A DNA stretch of 64,000 nt from G963662675 sp963662675 (GTDB taxonomy: Bacteria; Bacteroidota; Bacteroidia; Bacteroidales; Prolixibacteraceae), in assembly GCA_963662675.2 (NCBI GenBank), contig CAXXHP010000004.1:124001-188000 (forward strand), in the 5' to 3' direction. Position numbers and translations under genes: made by a program. Under the pieces are notes generated by a model. That model made no database searches. It was not told where the DNA came from and saw nothing but the letters and a program-made list of their open reading frames with translations. This document shows positions 16,506-25,504 of this stretch, piece by piece; position 1 is the stretch's first letter, and each line of letters starts with the position of its first letter.

Positions 16506-18284
16506 ATGCAGAAGAGGGTTCCTTTAATTGTCCGATTTCATCGTTGGCGTTTACGACATCTTAGCGAACGCAAGTTTGTAGTACTTTTAAGTGTTGTTGT
16601 CGGCGTTGTTGTTGGTATTGCAGCAACAGTTATTAAAAATGCAGTTTGGCTGACACAGGACTTAATTAGTCGAGCATCAGATCAGCAGCCCCACAATTAC
16701 ATCTATGTTATTCTTCCGTTTGTAGGTATCTTCCTCACTGTACTGTTTATAAAATATATCATTAGAAATCCTGTTCGGCATGGAATTCCCAATGTGCTTC
16801 ATAGTATTTCACGTAGGCAAGGTGATTTGAGTAGGCATAACCTATTCTCATCCATTGTTACCAGTACTTTAACCGTAGGATTTGGTGGGTCTGTTGGGCT
16901 TGAGGGACCAACAGTTGCTACTGGAGCGGCATATGGGTCTTGGCTATCGAAGGTTTTTAGATTAAATTATCGTTATACAACATTGATGCTGGCTTGCGCT
17001 TGTTCTGCTGCAATGGCCGCTATTTTTAAAGCTCCTATTGCCGCTATTGTTTTTGCGGTTGAGGTTATTATGATTGAGTTAACTACTTTTTCATTGGTGC
17101 CTTTATTATTGGCATCATCCTCAGCAGTAGTAACTTCCTACTTCTTTATGGGGCAAGATGTCCTTTACCCTTTTCAAGTTGAGACCAAATTTGTAATTAG
17201 TGATTTGCCTTATTATATCCTACTTGGAATTATTGCAGGTTTGGTGTCTGCTTATTTTACGAAGGTGTACATTTTTATTTCCGGACTCTTTGAAAAATTA
17301 GAGAGTCTCTGGATCCGTTTATTTCTTGGGGGTTTAACCCTAGGCGTTTTGGTCTTTCTTTTTCCTGCTTTATATGGTGAAGGTTACGAATCTATAAATA
17401 TGTGTTTAGAAGGAGATACCGAATATCTTTTTGATAACTCAATTTTTGCTTACCTAAAGGATAATATTTGGTGGGTGTTTGCCATGTTGATAGGCATCAT
17501 CTTATTGAAAATTGTGGCAACCTCGCTAACATTTGGAAGTGGGGGAGTTGGTGGAATTTTTGCGCCAACCCTTTTTACCGGTGTGAATACAGGAATGCTC
17601 TTTGCTATGTTTGCTGATAAGTTTGGAGGGATTCAGCTCGATAAAAGTAATTTTGCCTTAATAGGAATGTCCGGATTGATTGCGGGAGTACTACAAGCTC
17701 CTCTAACCGGAATATTTCTTATTGCTGATATTTCCGGAGGATATCAACTTTTTGTACCATTGATGATTACTGCTACATTTTCATATGTTACGGTGAAAGC
17801 GTTTTCACCCAATTCAGTATATCATTTTCAGTTGGCGCAGCGTAATGAATTGATGACTCACGATAAGGATAGTAATGTCCTTCAGATGATGGAAGTTAGT
17901 AAGTTGCTTGAAACTGATTTTATTTCATTACATCCAGATGCTTCATTACGAGATTTAACTGAAGCAATTTCTGTCGCACACCGAAATCTATTTCCTATTG
18001 TTGACGAAAATGGATATTTGAAAGGAATGGTAAAAATGGATGATGTGCGTCATTTAATATTTAATCAAGAATTATATGATAAGCTCCATGTTCGTGAGTT
18101 GATGTATGATCCGGAACATTTCATCTCAACGGAGGATTCAATGGCTCAGGTTGTTGAGAAGTTTGAGAGTACCGGACGTTATAATCTTGCTGTCATCAAT
18201 GAAGGGAAGTATATTGGATTTATATCACGAGCTCGTGTGTTTTCATTTTACCGCAAAACAATGAGCCATTTTTCTCAAGATTAA
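16506..18284 (+). CDS. ClC-family chloride transporter with C-terminal CBS pair (copy 1)
   Basis: A 592-residue protein: about ten to eleven membrane segments (residues ~25-445) then two CBS domains (~455-585). Anion-path motifs are RHGIP at 91-95 (GSGIP position), GLEGP at 131-135 with the external gating glutamate E133 kept, and GGIFAP near 348. At the internal proton-path position the sequence is VEV, where E. coli ClC has EE, so the inner glutamate appears to be missing. The family moves chloride or fluoride, often in exchange for protons; the tail probably senses nucleotides. It is followed 8 bp later by a paralogue, so both are probably co-transcribed. Confidence 0.9.
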   Translation: MQKRVPLIVRFHRWRLRHLSERKFVVLLSVVVGVVVGIAATVIKNAVWLTQDLISRASDQQPHNYIYVILPFVGIFLTVLFIKYIIRNPVRHGIPNVLHSISRRQGDLSRHNLFSSIVTSTLTVGFGGSVGLEGPTVATGAAYGSWLSKVFRLNYRYTTLMLACACSAAMAAIFKAPIAAIVFAVEVIMIELTTFSLVPLLLASSSAVVTSYFFMGQDVLYPFQVETKFVISDLPYYILLGIIAGLVSAYFTKVYIFISGLFEKLESLWIRLFLGGLTLGVLVFLFPALYGEGYESINMCLEGDTEYLFDNSIFAYLKDNIWWVFAMLIGIILLKIVATSLTFGSGGVGGIFAPTLFTGVNTGMLFAMFADKFGGIQLDKSNFALIGMSGLIAGVLQAPLTGIFLIADISGGYQLFVPLMITATFSYVTVKAFSPNSVYHFQLAQRNELMTHDKDSNVLQMMEVSKLLETDFISLHPDASLRDLTEAISVAHRNLFPIVDENGYLKGMVKMDDVRHLIFNQELYDKLHVRELMYDPEHFISTEDSMAQVVEKFESTGRYNLAVINEGKYIGFISRARVFSFYRKTMSHFSQD

Positions 18285-18292
18285 GCAATTCT

Positions 18293-20059
18293 ATGTTTGA
18301 AGTTACAGATAAATTAAATCCTCTGTTTAAACGGATATTGGGGAATAAGAAGATTTATTGGATTAGTCTGATAATTGGATTAACTAGTGGCACAGCTGCT
18401 TTGATCCTAAAAAAATTAATTCACTTTTTAGGGGAAACATTGGTTGTAAACCTGAAGGAGTCGAGTGAGAATTATTGGTTTCTTGCCTTTCCTGTTATTG
18501 GAATTGTTGTCACAGTATTGATTGTGAAATTCCTGATTAAAGATGATCTCGGGCATGGTGTTGCCAAAGTATTGGGATCAATCAGCCTGAAAAAAGGAAA
18601 GTTAAAACCGCATCATACTTTCTCAAGTATGATAACCAGTACTTTTACGATTGGATTTGGTGGGTCGGTTGGAGCTGAGGCTCCCGTTGTGCTTACCGGA
18701 GCTGCTATTGGCTCGAATTTAGCGCGCTTTTTTAAGCTTAGCCACACAGAAACCATGCTGTTACTTGGCTGCGGTGCTACAGGTGCCATTGCCGGAATTT
18801 TTAAAGCTCCGTTGGCGGGAGTAATTTTCACGCTTGAGGTGTTGATGCTTGATCTCACAATGGCGTCATTACTTCCTCTATTAATCTCCGGCATTTCTTC
18901 GGCAGCATTGGCTTATTATTTCATGGGTGATGCGGTTTTGTTTAAGTTCAATTTGGTGAATACATTTGATTCATCAAATATCCCTTTCTACATCGTTTTA
19001 GGCGTTTTCTCAGGAATCATATCACTCTATTTTACGCGGATGACCATGTTTCTAGAAGGAAAATTTAAATTGATTAAGAAGCTATATCTAAGAATTATTG
19101 CCGGGGGACTAGTGCTTGGTTTTTTAATTTTTCTTTTTCCTGCGCTTTGGGGTGAAGGTTATACTTCCATTAACAAGGTTTTCAATGGGCTTGGGTCAAA
19201 TCTATTGGATAATTCTTTGTTTTTTAGCTTTAAGGATAATCCCTGGTTTATTGTGGCATTCTTGATGATGCTGATCTTTTTCAAAGTAATTGCGATGACA
19301 GCAACCACTGCAACGGGAGGAATAGGAGGGATTTTTGCCCCTACCTTGTTTGTTGGAGCTATGGGGGGGTATTTTGTGGCTTTGTTTGCCAATTTAGCTT
19401 TGGGAATGAACCTGCCGGTAGATAATTTCGCTTTGGCTGGAATGGGGGCAATGATGGCCGGTGTGATGCATGCTCCTTTGTTGGGGATCTTCCTTACGGC
19501 TGAAATAACGGGTGGTTATCAGTTGTTTTTTCCACTGATTATTTCCGCGACGGCTTCCTATTTGACGATTATGAGGTTTGAACCATATTCAATATATACC
19601 AAGCGTTTGGCACTAAAAGGAGAACTCGTTACCCATCATAAGGACAAAGCCGCCCTTCATTTTATGGAAGTACAGAAATTAATAGAGACCGATTTTGAGG
19701 TTATTTGCCCTGATGCAAGCTTGAGAGATTTAACGAAAGTTATTGCTCGATCTAAGCGTAATTTATTTCCAGTTGTTGAGACTGATGGGACTATGAGAGG
19801 AATGATTAAGATGGATGATATACGCGAAATCATTTTTGATCATGAGCTTTATGATACAACCTATGTGAAAGACTTGATGTATATGCCTGAATATTATATC
19901 TCACCAAGAGATTCAATGCATGTGGTTGCTGCAAAATTTGAGAGCAGTGGACGATTTAATTTGGCCGTAATAGACAACGGTAAATATATTGGTTTTATAT
20001 CCAGAGCCCGGGTGTTTTCTGACTATAGGTACACCATGAGAACTCTTTCTCATGATTAG
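18293..20059 (+). CDS. ClC-family chloride transporter with C-terminal CBS pair (copy 2)
   Basis: A 588-residue paralogue of the preceding gene with the same plan: membrane domain to ~445, then two CBS domains whose end (KYIGFISRARVFS) is nearly identical to copy 1. The ion-path motifs differ: GHGVA at 87-91 in the GSGIP position, and GAEAP at 127-131 in place of GREGP, keeping gating E129 but losing the second glycine. GGIFAP near 344 is conserved. The inner glutamate position is LEV. The divergence in the selectivity motifs suggests different transport properties, or a heterodimer with copy 1; both are inference. It converges on a small membrane protein gene. Confidence 0.9.
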   Translation: MFEVTDKLNPLFKRILGNKKIYWISLIIGLTSGTAALILKKLIHFLGETLVVNLKESSENYWFLAFPVIGIVVTVLIVKFLIKDDLGHGVAKVLGSISLKKGKLKPHHTFSSMITSTFTIGFGGSVGAEAPVVLTGAAIGSNLARFFKLSHTETMLLLGCGATGAIAGIFKAPLAGVIFTLEVLMLDLTMASLLPLLISGISSAALAYYFMGDAVLFKFNLVNTFDSSNIPFYIVLGVFSGIISLYFTRMTMFLEGKFKLIKKLYLRIIAGGLVLGFLIFLFPALWGEGYTSINKVFNGLGSNLLDNSLFFSFKDNPWFIVAFLMMLIFFKVIAMTATTATGGIGGIFAPTLFVGAMGGYFVALFANLALGMNLPVDNFALAGMGAMMAGVMHAPLLGIFLTAEITGGYQLFFPLIISATASYLTIMRFEPYSIYTKRLALKGELVTHHKDKAALHFMEVQKLIETDFEVICPDASLRDLTKVIARSKRNLFPVVETDGTMRGMIKMDDIREIIFDHELYDTTYVKDLMYMPEYYISPRDSMHVVAAKFESSGRFNLAVIDNGKYIGFISRARVFSDYRYTMRTLSHD

Positions 20060-20083
20060 TACTTTAGATTTTTGCAAGAAATT

Positions 20084-20476
20084 CTAGTTTAAGGCTTTTA
20101 AGAAAGATGTATATATCCCAATAAAGAGTAGAGTGAAAATTGTGTTTGTCGAAGAAAAAGCATTTCCACCAAGCCAGATTAATGGGATAATTAGAATTAG
20201 TATCTGAGCTCCCGCATAAAAGAAATATCCGGCCTTTTGTAATTTCCACATTTTTACCGCACCGATGAATGACAGCAAATACAAAGCCCCTAGTATGACA
20301 AAAAACAAAGATGTAATGTCTTGCATACTTTGAGAATTTGTCACCTTTTCAATGATTGTTTTTGCCTGAGTGAAAAATGCTGCAGATATCCAATACACTA
20401 TTGCTGCCAAGCCACTGCCAATAAAGCTAAGAGTGATGGTTGTTGAAAAAAGTAATGGTTGTTTTTTATCGCTCAT
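20084..20476 (-). CDS. small four-helix membrane protein of unknown function
   Basis: A 130-residue hydrophobic protein with four predicted membrane segments (about 12-32, 52-73, 80-101 and 107-127) and a short polar N terminus (MSDKKQP). I recognise no family motif. The hydrophobic layout and in-frame ATG without overlap support a real gene. It converges with the ClC pair (24 bp from its stop) and lies 118 bp downstream of the YbaK-like gene, separated from it by a terminator, so it probably has its own promoter, which I could not identify. Confidence 0.7.
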   Translation of the reverse strand: MSDKKQPLLFSTTITLSFIGSGLAAIVYWISAAFFTQAKTIIEKVTNSQSMQDITSLFFVILGALYLLSFIGAVKMWKLQKAGYFFYAGAQILILIIPLIWLGGNAFSSTNTIFTLLFIGIYTSFLKALN

Positions 20477-20538
20477 TGTATGTTTTTCAGAAATTGAGTT
20501 TGGAATGATATTTCACTCATCAAATTTGTATTAAATAA

Positions 20539-20567
20539 GAGAAACCTCCAAACTTTAGAGGTTTCTT
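20539..20567 (-). terminator. intrinsic terminator of the YbaK-like gene
   Basis: AGAAACCTC pairs with GAGGTTTCT around a nine-base loop, followed on the minus strand by a T-rich run. It lies about 28 bp past the stop at 20595. Confidence 0.7.
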
Positions 20568-20594
20568 TTCATCTTCTAAATAATGAAGAGATAA

Positions 20595-21068
20595 CTAGAC
20601 TGTTAATGCCGTTGAAAACCTTAGCACAACCGGCTCAACCAACCGTTCAAAATCTGCATATTGCATACGGATTAATTCGGTGTGTGTGCCGGCATTAAAG
20701 GCTATTTCTTCATCTTCAGCAAGGCTTTCTGCCACATAAACTTCTAGACCATAAAGATTTCCAAATGGAGGCATTGCTCCAATTTCACATTCTGGGAACA
20801 TGTGCTTAAACTCCATTTCGTTTGCAAGGTCAATCTTTTTTGCTGCTGTTGTTTCCTTCAACAGCCTAAGGTTAACCCGATACGAGGCTGGAAGCACAGC
20901 CATGGCCATTTTATTATCAAGTTTTACCATGACCGTTTTAGCCAATTCCTTTCCGGGGATGTGTGTTGTGGCTGCTATCCTCTGGGCATTGTAAGCTAAA
21001 GAGTGTCTTATAGTGATATACTCAATGCCGTTTCTGTCCAGAAAATCTTTTAACTTTTTTATTGGCAT
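20595..21068 (-). CDS. YbaK/EbsC-type aminoacyl-tRNA deacylase
   Basis: A 157-residue protein of the YbaK/ProX editing superfamily, which hydrolyses mischarged tRNAs such as Cys- or Ala-tRNA-Pro. The N-terminal LAYNAQRIAATTHIPGKELAKTVMVK holds the conserved lysine region (K45 area), and GAMPPFGNLYG near 107-117 is the characteristic substrate-loop motif. It is a stand-alone domain, not fused to a synthetase. The substrate specificity cannot be stated. A terminator follows; the 335-bp gap upstream is shared with glyA. Confidence 0.87.
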   Translation of the reverse strand: MPIKKLKDFLDRNGIEYITIRHSLAYNAQRIAATTHIPGKELAKTVMVKLDNKMAMAVLPASYRVNLRLLKETTAAKKIDLANEMEFKHMFPECEIGAMPPFGNLYGLEVYVAESLAEDEEIAFNAGTHTELIRMQYADFERLVEPVVLRFSTALTV

Positions 21069-21300
21069 CGCTTTAAAATTTTAATGGTGAACAAGAGATG
21101 TCATTTCTACATCGCGAATTCCATTTAACTTCTGAGAAGTATGATCTTTAATATTTTTTACTCATTTAGTTAAACGGTAAAAAAGAGAATAACCAAGTTC
21201 TAATAAATACGGAAGGGAGCTAATAAATGATTCGAACGGGTATGTTTTTGATTTGAATGTTATGAGTTAAAAAAAAAAGCTTTTTGTTGATTTCTATTCG

Positions 21301-21330
21301 TTTATGATCGTTTCAAAAATCTTACCTTTG
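21301..21330 (+). promoter_or_regulatory. glyA promoter (-33/-7)
   Basis: TACCTTTG at 21323-21330 matches TAnnTTTG exactly, with TTTA at 21301-21304 as an imperfect -33 box 18 bases upstream. The start codon is 74 bp downstream. The rest of the 21069-21403 gap is AT-rich, and I saw no glycine or other riboswitch structure. Confidence 0.6.
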
Positions 21331-21403
21331 CGCTTTAATCTATTCTATGAATCAGTTGATTCAAACCCAGTTTTATCGAAAATAAAATTTCAAATATATT
21401 CAC

Positions 21404-22684
21404 ATGAAAAGAGATCAACTTGTATTTGACATTATTGAAAAAGAACGCCAACGTCAACTTAGTGGTATCGAATTAATTGCTTCTGAGAACTTTGTTAGTG
21501 ACCAGGTGATGGAAGCGATGGGGTCTGTAATGACCAATAAGTACGCAGAAGGCTATCCTGGCAAGCGTTATTATGGTGGTTGCCAATGTGTCGATATGAC
21601 TGAACAATTGGCGATTGACCGTTTAAAAGAGCTTTTTGGCGCAGAATATGCGAATGTTCAGCCACACTCAGGTGCTCAGGCCAATGCTGCGGTATTGAGT
21701 GTTATTTTAAAGCCAGGTGAAAAATTTCTTGGTCTTGACCTTTCTCATGGAGGACACCTTTCTCATGGTTCTCCGGTTAATTCTTCAGGTATATTGTATC
21801 AACCCATTGCATACCATGTTAAGGAAGAAACAGGTTTGGTTGATTATGATGAGATGGAAGCCTTGGCGAAAGAACACAAGCCTAAGTTGATTATTGGAGG
21901 TGCATCTGCATATTCTCGCGAATGGGATTATGCACGTATGCGTAAGATTGCTGATGAAGTAGGTGCCATGTTTATGGTGGATATGGCTCATCCTGCAGGA
22001 TTGATTGCTGCAGGATTGCTAGAAAACCCAGTGAAACATGCTCACATTGTAACTTCTACAACGCATAAAACTCTTCGTGGTCCACGTGGCGGCATCATCT
22101 TGATGGGTGAAGATTTTGAAAATCCATTTGGTTTCAAAACGCCAAAGGGAGTTACTAAGATGATGTCTGCGGTACTTGATTTTGCTGTTTTTCCTGGACA
22201 ACAAGGTGGGCCGCTTGAACACGTTATTGCATCTAAAGCAATTTCTTTTGGAGAGGCTCTAGATCCTTCATATAAAGTGTATCAAGCTCAGGTAAAAAAG
22301 AATGCTTCTGTAATGGCTCAAGCCTTTGTAGATAAGGGTTATAAAGTTATTTCCGGAGGTACTGACAACCATAGTATGTTGATTGACTTGCGTACTAAAT
22401 TTCCTGAGTTAACAGGCAAGGTTGCTGAAAATACGTTAGTAAAGGCTGATATAACGATCAATAAAAATATGGTGCCGTTCGATAGCCGTTCGCCATTTAC
22501 CACTTCTGGGTTACGTGTAGGAACACCTGCCATTACAACTCGTGGATTGAAAGAAGATAAAATGGTTATTATCGTTGACCTGATTGATGAAGTATTAAGT
22601 AATGTTGAAAACGAAGAGGTTATTGCTTCCGTTAGAGAAAGAGTAAATGCTTTGATGACAGATCTACCTCTTTTTGCTTGGTAG
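21404..22684 (+). CDS. glyA: serine hydroxymethyltransferase
   Basis: A 426-residue PLP enzyme that converts serine and tetrahydrofolate to glycine and methylene-tetrahydrofolate. IELIASENFVS near residue 22, the YPGKRYYGGC block near 50, FMVDMAHPAGL near 191 and the PLP-lysine motif TTHKTLRGPRGG near 221 are all present. Length is typical. It has its own promoter element and a strong terminator, so it is probably monocistronic. Confidence 0.97.
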   Translation: MKRDQLVFDIIEKERQRQLSGIELIASENFVSDQVMEAMGSVMTNKYAEGYPGKRYYGGCQCVDMTEQLAIDRLKELFGAEYANVQPHSGAQANAAVLSVILKPGEKFLGLDLSHGGHLSHGSPVNSSGILYQPIAYHVKEETGLVDYDEMEALAKEHKPKLIIGGASAYSREWDYARMRKIADEVGAMFMVDMAHPAGLIAAGLLENPVKHAHIVTSTTHKTLRGPRGGIILMGEDFENPFGFKTPKGVTKMMSAVLDFAVFPGQQGGPLEHVIASKAISFGEALDPSYKVYQAQVKKNASVMAQAFVDKGYKVISGGTDNHSMLIDLRTKFPELTGKVAENTLVKADITINKNMVPFDSRSPFTTSGLRVGTPAITTRGLKEDKMVIIVDLIDEVLSNVENEEVIASVRERVNALMTDLPLFAW

Positions 22685-22710
22685 GCTTAATTTAAGAATA
22701 TTATTATGGG

Positions 22711-22742
22711 AAAGCACTTGGATAAATTCAAGTGCTTTTTTA
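22711..22742 (+). terminator. intrinsic terminator of glyA
   Basis: AAAGCACTTG pairs with CAAGTGCTTT around an eight-base loop, followed by T residues. Its 3' edge touches the stop codon of the convergent histidine kinase gene at 22740. Confidence 0.85.
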
Positions 22743-25034
22743 TTTCCTACGGTGGTAGGGTAGTGTAAACCAGAAAGTTGATCCTTCGCCTTCTGTTGAT
22801 TGAACCCCGATTTCTCCACCAAGCATTTCTACATAGGCTTTTGATATTGATAAGCCAAGACCGGCACCTTCTTGACGGGTTGGGCTTAGTGCAACTTGCC
22901 TGAATCTCTCAAATATTCTTTCTGCAGCACCATTGGCAATGCCAATTCCTGAATCTGTAATGAAAAATTTCAATGTACTCCCTTCTTCAACAAATTGATA
23001 CCCAAATTTTATAAATCCCTCATTCGTATATCTTATAGAGTTCTTGATCAGGTTGGTCATGATTTGAGAAAATTTTGTCATATCAGTCTCAATTATGCTT
23101 TCCTCATCAGATAAAGGTAACTGGTAGCTAAACTTGATTCCTTTCTTTTTTACTTCGGGTTCAAAGAATTGATATAAGCTTGTAAGTATGTGGTTTGAAT
23201 TCACTTCAGTTAGCCTAATATCCATCTGTCCGGCTTCAATTTTTGATATGCTGACCAAATCATTAATAATACTAAGCATCCGCTGTCCACTTTGTTGTAT
23301 TACAGATATGTAATGCTTTTGCATCTCACCGGTTAATGCTGGTTCTTCAAGTAGCTCAGCAAAACCCAAAATTCCGTTCATTGGTGTTCGGATTTCGTGA
23401 CTCATATTGGCAAGGAAAGCCGATTTTAACCGATCACTTTCTTCTGCTTTTGTCCGGGCAACTTCTAGTTCTTGATTAATCTGGTTGACTTCGTTGAATG
23501 ATTTTTGAAGTGTCTGGTTTTGAGTTTGGTATTCGGTGGTTAATTTCTGATAATCATTAATTTGCTGTTGGATTTTTGCTTCAGCCATTTTTCTATCAGT
23601 AATATCTATGATTGTACCAATCATTTTAGTGGGAATCCCTGATGCATCAAAGATTAATTTGCCAACTCCATGAACCCATTTTTCTTGTTTGTTCTCGAAA
23701 GTTATAATTTTATATTGTTTGTCAAATGGCAAATGATGAGTTAAAACATCATCTTGAAAATAGTTTTTAACCTCTTCTAAATATTCAGGGTGAATTAGGC
23801 TTAGCCAATTTTTCGTTGTTTTCTCATAGCTTTCATCAACTCCAAAAATTTCATTTAGCAAAATAGAACCTGTCCATTTAGAACTTTTTATGTCGAGTTC
23901 ATAATAGCCGGTTTTTGAAACACGTTGAGCCTCATTTAGCCAGTATAAGGTCTTCTCTAGTTTTTGTTCGTATTCTTTTCTTTCCGTAATGTCCAAGTGG
24001 GTTCCGGTCATTCTTAGCGGTTTCCCATGTTTATCCCACTCGGCAACTTTGCCTCTACCCAAAATCCAAACCCAGTGTCCATTTTTATGCTTCATTCGGA
24101 ATTCAGACTCGTAAATGGCAGTTTTCCCTTCAAAGTGATCCGTATGCTTTTTCTTCGCAATTTTTAAATCATCGGGATGACATAGATTTTCCCAGGTCAT
24201 AATACCCATAGGGAAGAGTTCGCTAAGTTTGTAACCAATCATCTCTGCCCAGCGATCGTTAAAGAAACTTTTTCCAGATTGAATGTTCCAGTCCCAAAGT
24301 CCGGCATTAGTCCCTTCCATAGCATGGCTAAGTCGTTGTTTGCTCTCTTTCAACGCTTCATTCATCTCGTATTCTTTGGTAACATCTCTAAATACAAGAA
24401 CAACGCCAATAATTTGATCTATGTCATCTCTTATTGGCGATCCGCTATATGCAATTTGGATAATAGGGCCTTCTTTTGCAATTAATGCTGTATGGTTCGT
24501 AAAACCCTCTATCCCATCACTTTTTATGATAGCTTTTACTGAGTTCTGATTTTTTTCTCCTGTTTTAGAATTATGCGTGTTAAAAACAGCAGATAATTCT
24601 TGATTAGTGGCCTCTTGCAGTGTCCATTTTGTGAGTCGCTCAGCTTCTTGGTTCATACTTGTAATAAGCCCATTTTTATTGGTCGTTATTACTGCATCTC
24701 CTATAGATTGTAATGTCGTTTTAATTCTTTTTTCGCTTCTAATCCTTTCGTGAAATTCATTTTGAATTAGTTTGTCCAAAACAATAAGGATTAGGCTAAC
24801 ATAAAAGATGCTTTTGAGGATATCTTCAAATCGGTCGGCAATTGACCAATAGGAGCTAAACTGGACAATGTTGGAGATAAGAATGAGAAGGAGCAATGAA
24901 ATTGAACTCAAGACTAAAAGTCCTTGTTTTCTCTCCTGCTTATCGTTAATTATTTTATTTAAAATATGGAGGAGGGAGATAAAAATAAATATTGCCGAGA
25001 GTATGTTTAATGTTAGTGTATAATAGTTTCCCAT
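22740..25034 (-). CDS. membrane sensor histidine kinase with three PAS domains
   Basis: A 764-residue kinase. Three membrane helices (about 8-27, 38-58 and 72-90) are followed by PAS domains at ~104-222, 231-352 (PAC motif ends MTGTHLDITERK) and 360-480, a coiled coil (~485-535), a HisKA domain with phospho-acceptor H546 (MSHEIRTP) and a HATPase domain with an N-box near 640 and GAGLGLSISK near 730. There is no receiver domain and no cognate regulator beside it. The three PAS domains suggest redox, light or small-ligand sensing, but no cofactor-binding residue can be named. It follows a small membrane protein by 1 bp. Confidence 0.92.
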   Translation of the reverse strand: MGNYYTLTLNILSAIFIFISLLHILNKIINDKQERKQGLLVLSSISLLLLILISNIVQFSSYWSIADRFEDILKSIFYVSLILIVLDKLIQNEFHERIRSEKRIKTTLQSIGDAVITTNKNGLITSMNQEAERLTKWTLQEATNQELSAVFNTHNSKTGEKNQNSVKAIIKSDGIEGFTNHTALIAKEGPIIQIAYSGSPIRDDIDQIIGVVLVFRDVTKEYEMNEALKESKQRLSHAMEGTNAGLWDWNIQSGKSFFNDRWAEMIGYKLSELFPMGIMTWENLCHPDDLKIAKKKHTDHFEGKTAIYESEFRMKHKNGHWVWILGRGKVAEWDKHGKPLRMTGTHLDITERKEYEQKLEKTLYWLNEAQRVSKTGYYELDIKSSKWTGSILLNEIFGVDESYEKTTKNWLSLIHPEYLEEVKNYFQDDVLTHHLPFDKQYKIITFENKQEKWVHGVGKLIFDASGIPTKMIGTIIDITDRKMAEAKIQQQINDYQKLTTEYQTQNQTLQKSFNEVNQINQELEVARTKAEESDRLKSAFLANMSHEIRTPMNGILGFAELLEEPALTGEMQKHYISVIQQSGQRMLSIINDLVSISKIEAGQMDIRLTEVNSNHILTSLYQFFEPEVKKKGIKFSYQLPLSDEESIIETDMTKFSQIMTNLIKNSIRYTNEGFIKFGYQFVEEGSTLKFFITDSGIGIANGAAERIFERFRQVALSPTRQEGAGLGLSISKAYVEMLGGEIGVQSTEGEGSTFWFTLPYHRRK

Positions 25035-25035
25035 A

Positions 25036-25299
25036 TTAGTCTATTATCTTCTTATTTGAAAGGAAAAAGATCATGAGTAAGAAGCAAAATGCTGTGATTG
25101 AAAAGTGTTCCATGAAATTGAAAAAACTGCGGAACCAGAAATCTTCTAGTATTGTAGAAAGATTGCTAATAATCATTAATATCATGGCAATGATTAGAAT
25201 GACCGATACTTTGATTGAGTATTTCTTAATGATTGAAATGAAATATAGAAGTATCGCTATTGAAATGATAAAGTTAATTAACTCGAGATCTTGTAACAT
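25036..25299 (-). CDS. small three-helix membrane protein coupled to the histidine kinase
   Basis: An 87-residue protein with three hydrophobic segments (about 7-25, 31-50 and 62-82). Its plan resembles the membrane module of the adjacent kinase: LMIISNLSTILEDF here corresponds to LILISNIVQFSSYW in residues 50-63 of the kinase, followed by a polar F-rich stretch and a last helix. The stop lies 1 bp before the kinase start, so the two are translated from one message. I recognise no named family. It may be a diverged duplicate of the kinase sensor module or a separate signalling subunit. Confidence 0.7.
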   Translation of the reverse strand: MLQDLELINFIISIAILLYFISIIKKYSIKVSVILIIAMILMIISNLSTILEDFWFRSFFNFMEHFSITAFCFLLMIFFLSNKKIID

Positions 25300-25420
25300 G
25301 CATATTGCTATTAAAATGTACGCTTGAGGCTCAAAGGAAAATAAAAAAAGTAGATTTACAAAACTGCATATTTATAGACCTGAAGGCAAACAGTTCTTCT
25401 ATGTGATATATGCTTGTTAT

Positions 25421-25468
25421 AAACGAAAAGCCCGAATAGAATGTTATCTAAATTCGGGCTTTTCGTTT
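25421..25468 (-). terminator. strong intrinsic terminator of the serine-hydrolase-like gene
   Basis: A perfect 17-bp inverted repeat (25421-25437 with 25452-25468, AAACGAAAAGCCCGAAT) around a 14-nt loop, 36 bp past the stop at 25505. It also separates this gene from the kinase unit. Confidence 0.85.
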
Positions 25469-25504
25469 ATTATAAATAAGGTGGTTATATATTACTCCTT
25501 ATCA

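Noticed and set aside
21069..21403. Glycine or folate riboswitch upstream of glyA
   Set aside because: The leader after the TACCTTTG box is AT-rich without paired conserved stems; only promoter elements were visible.
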